Positions 41,334-48,976 of a DNA stretch of 64,000 nucleotides are shown here, in pieces (within the stretch, counting starts at the first letter, position 1; each line of letters begins with the position of its first letter). The notes under the pieces were generated by a model. The model saw nothing but the letters and a program-made list of their open reading frames with translations. It searched no databases and was not told where the DNA came from. Source of the DNA: JBEVOS01 sp044226655 (GTDB lineage Bacteria > Pseudomonadota > Alphaproteobacteria > Caulobacterales > Aquidulcibacteraceae); the NCBI GenBank assembly GCA_044226655.1, contig JBGAGO010000007.1:76652-140651 (forward strand), in the 5' to 3' direction. Made by a program: the position numbers and the translations under genes.

Positions 41334-43445
41334 TCAATGCGCCCGCTGCTCCGCCGCATAGGCGCGCTGCGCTTCACTGGCGACATAGGCGCGGATGGCG
41401 GCCGCGTCGCTGTCGCTCACCCATTGCGTGAAGTTCGGCATGCCGAGCGCTTCCCGCGCGCCATGCACGGTCTCGGTCCAGGTCTGCCCATCTTGCAGGA
41501 TCGGCGAGCGGCGCAGATCGGGCAGCACGCCGCCTGAGATCGCCGTTGAGCCATGGCACACCGCGCAGAACCCGCTGTAGAGCGCCGAGCCGTGCGCGAT
41601 CACGGCGGCGCTCGCGCGGATTTGCGGCGGCTGCGGCGTGGTGATGCGTTCGAGATCGAGCGGCGGCAGATGCTGATCGCCGCCGACGCGGAACACGTTC
41701 ACCCGCCCGCGCAGATTGTTGCCTTCGCGCGGCTCGAAATAGCCGGCGGAGAGGAAGAAGGAGCCGCCATAGGACGCCAGCGTCGCGACATATTGCGTGC
41801 CGTTGACTTGATAGGTCATCGGCCCCGCCTGCGTGGCGGCCTGATTGTCGAATTCCCACAATTGTTGGCCTGAGCGCGCATCATAGGCGATGAATTTGCC
41901 GTCCGATGTGCCCTGGAAAACCAGCCCGCCGCCGGTCGCCAGCGTGCCGCCGTTCCACGCGCTGGCATGCGGCGCACGCCACACTTCGCGCTGATGGATC
42001 GGATCCCACGCAATCAGGAAGCCGCGCACCGAATTGCGCACGCCCTCGCGCACGCGCTCATCGGGCGGCAGCGCGCCATGCACCGTGCCCGTGTTCCAGC
42101 GGCCCGGCCGGTACACGAAGGCCGGATCGGTGGTGTAATCGAGTGGGATTTCCTGCGCCGGAATGTAGACGAGGCCCGTCTCCGGACTCATCGACATCGG
42201 CTGCCAATTATGCCCGCCATAAGCCGACGGCATCACGATCGCCGTGCCATGCAGAAAGCGCGCTTGCGGCGCTTCGATCGGGCGGCCCGTGGCGTGATCG
42301 ATCCCGGTCGTCCACGTCTGCGGCACGTAGGGCGCAGCTGAGATCAGCGCGCAATTGGTGCGGTCGATGACGTAGAAATAGCCGTTCTTCGGCGCCTGCA
42401 TCGCGACTTGGCGCGGGTGGCCGTCGATGTTGAGCGTGGCCAGCATGATCTGCTGCGTGGCCGTGAAATCCCAGGTCTCGCCCGGCGTGGTTTGATAATG
42501 GCATTTGTAGGCGCCGGTTTCGGGATCGAGCGCCAGGATCGACGACAGATAGAGATTGTCGTTGTTGGCTGGCCCATCGGGCGAGCGGACTTGCCGGTTC
42601 CACGGCGCGCCATTGCCGGTGCCGACCCAGAGCGTGTTGGTTTCGGAATCGTAGACGATGGAATCCCAAGGCGTGCCGCCGCCGCCGCTTTCGAGCCAGG
42701 CGCCGCGCTCAGTGTTCCAGGTCTGCAGCGCCTGATCGCGCACGCTGTCGGAGGCGGCGTTGTCGGGGCCTTGCGGATTGGGCGTGGTGTAGAAGCGCCA
42801 TTTGAGCTCGCCGCTCTGCGCATCATAGGCGCTCACATAGCCGCGCACGCCATATTCGGCGCCGCCATTGCCAATGTAGACGAGGCCGCGCGCCACGCGC
42901 GGCGCGCCCGTGATCGTATAGGGCTTGCTCTGATCGACGGTGACGACGTCCCAGAGCTTATGGCCATTGCGCGCATCGAGCGCGACGAGCCGCCCGTCGA
43001 GCGTAGCGACATAGACCTTGCCCTGCCACACCGCGACGCCGCGGTTGCCGACATCGCAGCACGCATATTGCCCGCGCGAACGCGGCACTTCCGGATCGAA
43101 CACCCAAAGCTCGGCGCCGGTCGCGGCGTTGAGCGCGGAGACGACCGACCACGCCGAGGTCACATACATCACACCATCGACCACGATGGGCGTGGCTTCC
43201 GCGACGCGGTTTTCCTTCAGCTCGTAAGACCACGCGAGCCCAAGCTGGCCGACATTGGACGCATTGATCGCGTTGAGCGGACTGAAGCGCTGCTCCGAAT
43301 AGGTGCGGCCATAGCTCATCCAATTGCCGGGCTCGCTGTCGGCGGCGAGAATGCGCGCCTCATCGACGTTGGCCGGCCCGCCGCGCTGACACGCCGCCAT
43401 GCCCAAGATAAGCGCCATCGCCGCCAGTACGATCGCAGGCCGCAT
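41334..43445 (-). CDS. PQQ-dependent quinohemoprotein alcohol dehydrogenase
   Basis: 703 residues. Lipoprotein-like signal MRPAIVLAAMALILGMAAC suggests membrane tethering in the periplasm. Eight-bladed propeller with the vicinal disulfide Cys pair (QYACCDVGNRG), GTGNGAPWNRQ, and the catalytic Asp in TPGETWDFTATQQ. The residue two after that Asp is Thr, not the Asp typical of lanthanide enzymes, so a calcium-type enzyme is predicted. A C-terminal cytochrome c domain has CAVCHGS and a distal Met region (LGMPNFTQWVSDSD). Oxidises alcohols and passes electrons to a cytochrome or quinone. Confidence 0.93.
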   Translation of the reverse strand: MRPAIVLAAMALILGMAACQRGGPANVDEARILAADSEPGNWMSYGRTYSEQRFSPLNAINASNVGQLGLAWSYELKENRVAEATPIVVDGVMYVTSAWSVVSALNAATGAELWVFDPEVPRSRGQYACCDVGNRGVAVWQGKVYVATLDGRLVALDARNGHKLWDVVTVDQSKPYTITGAPRVARGLVYIGNGGAEYGVRGYVSAYDAQSGELKWRFYTTPNPQGPDNAASDSVRDQALQTWNTERGAWLESGGGGTPWDSIVYDSETNTLWVGTGNGAPWNRQVRSPDGPANNDNLYLSSILALDPETGAYKCHYQTTPGETWDFTATQQIMLATLNIDGHPRQVAMQAPKNGYFYVIDRTNCALISAAPYVPQTWTTGIDHATGRPIEAPQARFLHGTAIVMPSAYGGHNWQPMSMSPETGLVYIPAQEIPLDYTTDPAFVYRPGRWNTGTVHGALPPDERVREGVRNSVRGFLIAWDPIHQREVWRAPHASAWNGGTLATGGGLVFQGTSDGKFIAYDARSGQQLWEFDNQAATQAGPMTYQVNGTQYVATLASYGGSFFLSAGYFEPREGNNLRGRVNVFRVGGDQHLPPLDLERITTPQPPQIRASAAVIAHGSALYSGFCAVCHGSTAISGGVLPDLRRSPILQDGQTWTETVHGAREALGMPNFTQWVSDSDAAAIRAYVASEAQRAYAAEQRAH

Positions 43446-43937
43446 CCCTATCTCCCGCTTATATTTGTTGCCCGCACCATAGCGCGGCGCGCGGCCGCCC
43501 CTAGAGCTTCGTGAAAAAAATTCGGTCCGCGAGCTGCACAGGCGCCCTCCCTCCCCTTGATGGGGAGGGTGGCCCGAAGGGCCGGGTGGGGTGGCGGCGC
43601 TACATTGCAGAACGTAGCGCCGCCACCCCCTCAGTCACGCTCCGTGTGACAGCTCCCCCATCCAGGGGGAGCAGGGCGCATCACCGTCAAACGGAAACGC
43701 GTCGGCCGCTCCGGTTTCCCGAAGCGGCCGCTGCGTTTATCGCCTTATTGTTGGTTCTGGGGCGTCTCCTCCCCGAAACGCTGACCCCGGCGCGGCTGAA
43801 GCGCGCACTTGGATCGCTGCTGAGAAAACGGGCGGCCGTGATGAAAGTCAAGCCGTTCCTGCCGTTACGATCGCGAGAATTGTAGAAAAATTCTCTGTGT
43901 GGCCCTTCATTGCGGTCACGGTCAGAAAGTTTCTACC
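43446..43937. other. 492-bp gap with repeat and hairpins, no convincing gene
   Basis: Holds the paired palindrome at 43543-43674, a GC stem CGGCCGCT / AGCGGCCG near 43709-43736, and a weak AT-rich hairpin GAGAATT / AATTCTC near 43872-43893. A 124-codon plus-strand open frame at 43511-43885 is mostly translated repeat and is not supported as a gene. The left side should hold the promoter of the PQQ dehydrogenase. Confidence 0.7.
43543..43674. repeat. CTCCCCTTGATGGGGAG-type paired palindromic repeat
   Basis: Left hairpin CCTCCCCTTGATGGGGAGG with GGCCCGAAGGGCC, right hairpin GCTCCCCCATCCAGGGGGAGC with TCACGCTCCGTGTGA; the inner GGGGTGGCGGCGCTAC and GTAGCGCCGCCACCCC are exact complements. Same layout as the copy at 39023. 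Confidence 0.9.
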
Positions 43938-44921
43938 TTAAATCCCGCCCTGGACAGTCGGAATTAGCGCGCGATAGGCCGCGATCAGCGGGTTGGGCCG
44001 CTCGAAGATGAAATCCGCTTCGAACACGCCGATCGAGCCACCGATCAGCTCCTGCAGCGCGGCGCACACCGCGAACACGCTCTCCGCCGGGCAATAGAGC
44101 TCCAGCAGCGCGCCCTCATGGGCGTCGCCCGCCAGCCGGCAGCCGAGCGCCGCAGCCTTCTCCAGCATCGCCTCGCGGCCCTGCGGGCCTGAGGCCAGCC
44201 GCAGCAGCCGCGATTGGCGCGCCCGCGCGCGCGCCTCCACCACGTCGAGCAACGCGGCGAAGGCGGCGTGCGCTTCCTTCGTCCACGCCGCCGTGCGGCT
44301 GGCCGCGAGATTAGCCTGGCTCGCCAGGATCATGCCGTCGGCCAGCGGCCGCAAATGGTTGGAGGCGAGCGTCGCGCCCGTGGTGGTGATGTCGACGATG
44401 GCGTCCGCAACGCCCGAGGCCGGCGCGCCTTCGGTCGCGCCCGCGCTTTCGATCAGCCGATAATCGGCCACGCCGTTGCTTTCGAGGAAGCGGCTGGCCA
44501 GCGCGAGATATTTGGTGGCGATGCGCAGCCGCTCGCCGGTGCGCGCGCGATGCAGCCGCGCCACCTCCGCAAGATCGGCCATGCGCGTCACGTCGAGCCA
44601 GGCCTGCGGCACGGCGACGACAAGATCGGCTGACCCAAATCCGAGCGGCTTCACGAGCACGCTGCTCGCAAGCTCGGGATCGGCTTCGCGCAAGCCATCT
44701 TCACCGACCACGCCGGCATGCACGTCGCCGGCCTTCAGCGCGCGCGCGATTTCGCCGGCGGAGATCAGCTGTACCTCGACGCCCTCGATGCCGCGCAGCC
44801 GCGCCGCATAGCCGCGCTGGCCGCCGCTCTGCACGATCGGCAAGCCGCAATCGCGGAAATACTCGCTCGCCTGTTCCTGCAGACGGCCCTTCGACGGGAT
44901 GGCGAGGATCAGCGCGCTCAT
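43938..44921 (-). CDS. hisG: ATP phosphoribosyltransferase, catalytic subunit
   Basis: 327 residues; first step of histidine synthesis. N-terminal LILAIPSKGRLQEQ and GGQRGYAARL, and the PRPP-binding GVADAIVDITTTGATLASNHL. After the usual catalytic core (about residue 235) there is a further domain of about 90 residues ending GGSIGVFEADFIFERPNPLIAAYR that does not look like the standard regulatory ACT-like tail. Together with hisZ next door this is an atypical length: short HisG (about 210-230) normally pairs with HisZ. Overlaps hisZ by 4 nt. Confidence 0.93.
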   Translation of the reverse strand: MSALILAIPSKGRLQEQASEYFRDCGLPIVQSGGQRGYAARLRGIEGVEVQLISAGEIARALKAGDVHAGVVGEDGLREADPELASSVLVKPLGFGSADLVVAVPQAWLDVTRMADLAEVARLHRARTGERLRIATKYLALASRFLESNGVADYRLIESAGATEGAPASGVADAIVDITTTGATLASNHLRPLADGMILASQANLAASRTAAWTKEAHAAFAALLDVVEARARARQSRLLRLASGPQGREAMLEKAAALGCRLAGDAHEGALLELYCPAESVFAVCAALQELIGGSIGVFEADFIFERPNPLIAAYRALIPTVQGGI

Positions 44922-46012
44922 CGCGCCGCCTCCGCCAAGCGCGCGGGCCGCAGCGCAAAACCCGCCGCGCGCAGCCCCGCCGCCTCGCCCTTCTCAGCCG
45001 GCCAAAGCCGGCGCGCCAGATCGTCATAGCGCCCGCCGCCGCCGAGGCTCGCGCGCGCGCCGAGCTTTGGCGCTTCGAGTTCGAACACGAAGCCGTCGTA
45101 ATAGGCGATGGCGCGGCCAAGACCCGGCGCAAAGCTGGTTTCGTCCGGCAGCGCCGTGCGCTTGCGCAGCGCGTCAAGCCGCGCCTGCGCCGCATCGACC
45201 GCGCGGCGCGCCGCGGCGCTATCTGCGAGCGCGGTCGATTTCGCCAACTCAGCCGCGCGCGCCAAGCCGTCGGGCGCGTCGATCGCCACCAATTCCTTCA
45301 GCACCGCGCGCTGCGCAGCACTCGGCGGCGGCGCGGTTTCGAGCCGGCCACGCTGACGCAGGCGCTGCGCGATTTCCGCCACCGGCCGTTCGCCAACCGT
45401 GGTGATGCGCGCCAAAGCGAGCAGATCGGCCAGCGCCGCTTCGGCATGATCCGCCGGCAGCATGGCCAAAGCTTCGGCGACGCCCGCGCCTTCTTCCGAC
45501 AGCGAGGGCGCGACCAGCGCCTCGATCAGGCGCGGCTCTTCGACGGCATGGCGCGTGCGCGCCGCCCAGGCCTCGTCGAGCTTGCATGCGGCCACGAACG
45601 CGCTGCGCACGCCCACATCGCCCAGCCGCACGCGCGGTGAAACGCCCGCTGCCCTGCAGGCTTCAAGCGCGGCGGCGATGATTTCGGCCTCGGCCTCGAC
45701 GCTGAATTCGCCGCGCCCGATCCATTCCGCGCCGAGATGAACGAATTCGGTTTCGCGGTCCGATCCCGGCGCCTGCTGGCGAAACACCACGCCTTCATAG
45801 GCGATCAGCGGCGGCGTCTCCGGCAACGCGAACGCGGCGCGCACGGCGGGCACGGTCATGTCGGGGCGCAAGCACAGCGCGCCATCGCCGATCAGAAACG
45901 CGCGGCGGCGAATGTCTTCGCCCGAAAGCTCCAGATAAAGCGCCGCCGGCTGCAGCAGCGGCGGATCGAGCCAAAGCGGGCTGAGCTTTTCGATGACGCT
46001 GCGCGCGCTCAT
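44918..46012 (-). CDS. hisZ: ATP phosphoribosyltransferase regulatory subunit
   Basis: 364 residues, a catalytically inactive paralogue of histidyl-tRNA synthetase that activates HisG. Class II fold remnants: LRPDMTVPAVRAAFA (motif 2 region), FAPGLGRAIAYYDGFVFE and GGGGRYDDLARRLWPAEKG. The HisRS histidine-binding signature is altered, as expected. Second gene of hisS-hisZ-hisG with 4-nt overlaps on both sides. Confidence 0.9.
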   Translation of the reverse strand: MSARSVIEKLSPLWLDPPLLQPAALYLELSGEDIRRRAFLIGDGALCLRPDMTVPAVRAAFALPETPPLIAYEGVVFRQQAPGSDRETEFVHLGAEWIGRGEFSVEAEAEIIAAALEACRAAGVSPRVRLGDVGVRSAFVAACKLDEAWAARTRHAVEEPRLIEALVAPSLSEEGAGVAEALAMLPADHAEAALADLLALARITTVGERPVAEIAQRLRQRGRLETAPPPSAAQRAVLKELVAIDAPDGLARAAELAKSTALADSAAARRAVDAAQARLDALRKRTALPDETSFAPGLGRAIAYYDGFVFELEAPKLGARASLGGGGRYDDLARRLWPAEKGEAAGLRAAGFALRPARLAEAAR

Positions 46013-47487
46013 GCCTGCAACATCGCCTTCACACGCGCGCCAACCTCAGCCCGCGGAACCTCGACCTGCACGTCGCCGCGCGACGCAAGCCATTGCGCGC
46101 GATCATCGCCCGAAAGTTTCGCAAGGTCGGCGCCGCGCTTCAGATCGCGCAGCGTGACGACGCCCTTGGCCTTCTCATCACCGCCCTCGATCACCACGAT
46201 CGGCGCATTGCGCTTATCGGCGTAGCGCATCTGCGCCTTCATGCCCGCGCCGCCGAGATAGACCTCCGCGCGCACGCCCGCCTTGCGCAGATCGTCCGCG
46301 ATCGCGAAGGAATCGCCGACGCGGTCCCTATCCATGACCAGCACGACGACGGGGCCTTCGGCTTGCGCATCGGCGCGCTGCGCCGCTTCGAGCGCGGCAG
46401 CGAGGCGCGACACGCCGATGGAGAAGCCGGTCGCCGGAATGCTCTCGCCGCGAAACCGCGACACCAGATCATCATAGCGCCCGCCCCCGCCGACCGAACC
46501 GAAGCGAATCCGATTGCCGTCTTCGTCCGTCGTCTCCGCGAGCAGCTCCGCCTCGAACACGGGGCCGGTGTAATATTCGAGCCCGCGCACGATGGTGGGA
46601 TCGAACGCGACCTGCGTTTCATCGGCGCCCAGCCGGCGCAGCACCTCATCGATGGCGCGCAATTCGTTCAGCGCCGCAATCCCCGCTTCGGACGTTCCCG
46701 CCACGCGCGCCAGATTGTCGAAGGTCTGCGAGGCCGTGGCGGCGCCGGCCTGCACGAGCGCGAGCACGGCTTCGCTTTGCGACGAAGAGAGCTCCGCGCC
46801 TTTGGTGAAATCGCCGCTCTCGTCCTTGCGGCCCTTGCCGAGCAGCGCGGCCACGCCATCGGCGCCGAGGCGATCGAACTTGTCGATGGCGCGCAGCACG
46901 ATGAGGCGTTTGGCGAAATCGCCCGCGCCGATGCCGTTGGCCTCAAGCACCGCGTCGAGCAAGCCGCGCGTCGAAACCTTGAGACGATAGCCGCCGCGCG
47001 CGATGCCCGCCGCTTCCAGAGCCGCGCAGGCCATCGCGATCATTTCCGCATCCGCCGCCGGCCCCGGCGCGCCGACCGTGTCGGCGTCGCATTGCCAGAA
47101 TTCGCGAAAGCGCCCCGGCCCCGGCTTTTCATTGCGCCACACTGGCCCCGCGGCCCAGCGGCGATAGGGCTTGGGCAACGCGTCGAAATTCTCCGCGACG
47201 AAGCGGGCCAGCGGCGCCGTCAAATCGTAGCGCAGCGACATCCATTGCTCGTCATCGTCCTGCAGCGCGAACACGCCCTCGTTCGGGCGGTCCTGATCCG
47301 GCAGAAATTTTCCCAGCGCGTCGGCATATTCGAACGCGCCCGTATCGAGCCGCTCGAACCCCCATTGCTCATAGACCGCCGAGACCTTCTCGATCAGCGC
47401 GCGTTCGGCCTGAAGGCTCGCGCCGCGGCGATCCTGAAAACCGCGCGGGCGGCGCGCTTTGGGGCGGAAATCTTTTGCAGAACTCAT
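46009..47487 (-). CDS. hisS: Histidyl-tRNA synthetase
   Basis: 492 residues from the ATG at 47487 (MSSAKDFRPKARRPRGFQDRRG). Class II motifs: LRYDLTAPLARFVAEN (motif 2 lead), GRFREFWQCDADTVG, the histidine site VRGLEYYTGPVFE and motif 3 GGGGRYDDLVSRF with GFSIGVSRLAAAL. C-terminal anticodon-binding domain at about 400-490. First gene of the hisSZG unit, coupling charging of tRNA-His with histidine synthesis in one transcript. Confidence 0.96.
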   Translation of the reverse strand: MSSAKDFRPKARRPRGFQDRRGASLQAERALIEKVSAVYEQWGFERLDTGAFEYADALGKFLPDQDRPNEGVFALQDDDEQWMSLRYDLTAPLARFVAENFDALPKPYRRWAAGPVWRNEKPGPGRFREFWQCDADTVGAPGPAADAEMIAMACAALEAAGIARGGYRLKVSTRGLLDAVLEANGIGAGDFAKRLIVLRAIDKFDRLGADGVAALLGKGRKDESGDFTKGAELSSSQSEAVLALVQAGAATASQTFDNLARVAGTSEAGIAALNELRAIDEVLRRLGADETQVAFDPTIVRGLEYYTGPVFEAELLAETTDEDGNRIRFGSVGGGGRYDDLVSRFRGESIPATGFSIGVSRLAAALEAAQRADAQAEGPVVVLVMDRDRVGDSFAIADDLRKAGVRAEVYLGGAGMKAQMRYADKRNAPIVVIEGGDEKAKGVVTLRDLKRGADLAKLSGDDRAQWLASRGDVQVEVPRAEVGARVKAMLQA

Positions 47488-47706
47488 GGGATCATCGCAG
47501 GCGGTAGAGCAAAGGGGCGCCCGCCGCAATGCGGGGGCATGGTCAGTCTCGCGCTAGCTGCAATGTCGCGTCATGGGCGCGGCCTTACACCCAACGGCGC
47601 CGGGATGCACGCCTTTTCGCCGGCGGCTCCAGTCGGTCGACGCCGCGCCGCGCCGTTAACCTCGCCGCGCCTGGAGAGCAGAGGCGATTTGTGATAGTTT
47701 GCGTCT

Positions 47707-47976
47707 ATGGCGCACACCATCACCGCCGACGGCCTCGTGCCGCTCCCCGAGGAGATTCGCGACCGCCTGGGCGTCAAACCCGGCGAAGACGTGGAATTCC
47801 GCACGAACGAAAAAGGCGAGGTCGTGGTTGAAGCGGCTGCGGAACCTCGTCCAAAGAAGAGCGTCGCCGATCTGGTCGGTCTCTTCGGCCCTGGCATGAG
47901 CACCGACGAGGTCATGCGCCTCACGCGGGGAGATGATTGGCCTTCATCGACACCAACGTCCTCCTCGACATCCTGA
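47707..47976 (+). CDS. vapB: AbrB/MazE-type antitoxin of a VapBC module
   Basis: 89 residues. N-terminal swapped-hairpin DNA-binding domain: ITADGLVPLPEEIRDRLGVKPGEDVEFRTNEKGEVVVE. The C-terminal part (KKSVADLVGLFGPGMSTDEVMRLTRGDDW) is the toxin-binding tail. The last 13 codons overlap the toxin reading frame by 40 nt, more than the usual few bases, and the extra residues (PSSTPTSSSTS) have no homologous character. Confidence 0.85.
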   Translation: MAHTITADGLVPLPEEIRDRLGVKPGEDVEFRTNEKGEVVVEAAAEPRPKKSVADLVGLFGPGMSTDEVMRLTRGDDWPSSTPTSSSTS

Positions 47977-48335
47977 CGGCTGACCCCGTCTGGCTGTCTT
48001 GGTCGCGCCTACAGGTCGAACAGGTTCTTCAATCGGGGCCAGCGCGAATTAGTCCAGTTGTTTACGCAGAACTTTGCGTCCGCGCGGCCCATATCGGCGT
48101 TATCGAAAGAGTCATGACCGACATCGGGCTGACGCTTGTAGAACCGGGCCGCCCAGCCCTCTTCGCCGCCGCCAAGGCCTACGGCGCATACCGCGCGCGG
48201 GGCGGCGTACGCACGGGCGTGCTGCCGGATTTCTTCATCGGCGCGCAGGCGGAAGCGGAAGGCGCTGTTCTGCTGACGCGCGATCCGCGCCGCTTCCAAA
48301 CCTATTTCCCGGCGCTGCAGCTGATCGCGCCCTAA
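47937..48335 (+). CDS. vapC: VapC-type PIN-domain ribonuclease toxin
   Basis: 132 residues, TTG start at 47937. PIN-domain acidic residues: Asp in FIDTNVLLDIL, Glu in VVYAELCVRA, Asp in GVLPDFFIGAQAEAEG and Asp in LLTRDPRRFQTYFP. Cleaves RNA when free of antitoxin. Start fixed by homology of the opening FIDTN; an ATG at 47933 is out of frame. Ends overlapping the convergent thioredoxin-like gene by 4 nt. Confidence 0.88.
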   Translation: MAFIDTNVLLDILTADPVWLSWSRLQVEQVLQSGPARISPVVYAELCVRAAHIGVIERVMTDIGLTLVEPGRPALFAAAKAYGAYRARGGVRTGVLPDFFIGAQAEAEGAVLLTRDPRRFQTYFPALQLIAP

Positions 48336-48976
48336 GCGCGATATTTCACGCTGCAGCCATAGGGCACGGTCTGCGCCGTCTGCACCGCGCGGCCAGCGCG
48401 GAGATCGGCCAAAGCGGCGAGCACAAAATTGGTCGCGCCCTCGAGCGAGGAGGGCGCAGTGGACGGGCGGTCATCAATCGCGCCCTGATAGACGATCACG
48501 CCTGCGCCGTTGATGACGAACATGTGCGGCGTGGTGCGCGCGCCGTAGAGGTGGCCAACCGCGCCATCCGGATCGAGCAGGATGGCCGTGGGCGCAGCGT
48601 GCGCGGCCTGCGCGATCGAGAGCGCCCGCGCGCCATCCGCATAGCCCTGTTCGCCCGGCGCCGACGAGATGATCGAGAGCCACACCACATCTTGCGCCGT
48701 CGCCGCGCGCTGCGTGGCTTGCATGTTCCCGCCATTGTAGTGCTTGCGCACATAGGGGCAGCCGTCATTGGTCCATTCGAGCACCACGGGGCGGCCGGCA
48801 TAATCGCTGAGCGAACGGCGCGCGCCCGTCGCATCGATGGCAGAGAAATTCGGCGCCTGCGCGCCGTTGGCGACCGACGCTTCCGCGGGCCGCGTCAGCA
48901 CATAGCCCGCGCCCAAGGCTGCGGCGCCGACAAAGCCCGCGCCGATGACGAGCGCGCGGCGGTTCAGCATGCTCAT
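48332..48976 (-). CDS. Secreted thioredoxin-like / AhpC-TSA family protein
   Basis: 214 residues from the ATG at 48976; a longer open frame upstream is antisense to nothing real and reads through dsbD. N-terminal signal (RRALVIGAGFVGAAALGAGYVL, with an Arg pair hinting at Tat). Redoxin domain: GAQAPNFSAIDATGARRSLSDYAGRPVVLEWTNDGCPYVRKHY (seen by APNFSAID and WTNDGCPYVRKHY). It has a single Cys in the active site, CPYV, rather than CxxC. TTPHMFVINGAGVIVYQG is the cis-Pro segment. Translationally coupled to dsbD by a 4-nt overlap. Confidence 0.88.
   Translation of the reverse strand: MSMLNRRALVIGAGFVGAAALGAGYVLTRPAEASVANGAQAPNFSAIDATGARRSLSDYAGRPVVLEWTNDGCPYVRKHYNGGNMQATQRAATAQDVVWLSIISSAPGEQGYADGARALSIAQAAHAAPTAILLDPDGAVGHLYGARTTPHMFVINGAGVIVYQGAIDDRPSTAPSSLEGATNFVLAALADLRAGRAVQTAQTVPYGCSVKYRA

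Noticed and set aside
41334..43445. Lanthanide-dependent alcohol dehydrogenase with a lanthanophore receptor
   Set aside because: The residue two positions after the catalytic Asp (WDFTA) is Thr; lanthanide-type enzymes have Asp there.
43511..43885. 124-codon plus-strand frame before hisG
   Set aside because: About half of it is a translated palindromic repeat, with no start context and no recognisable protein sequence in the rest.
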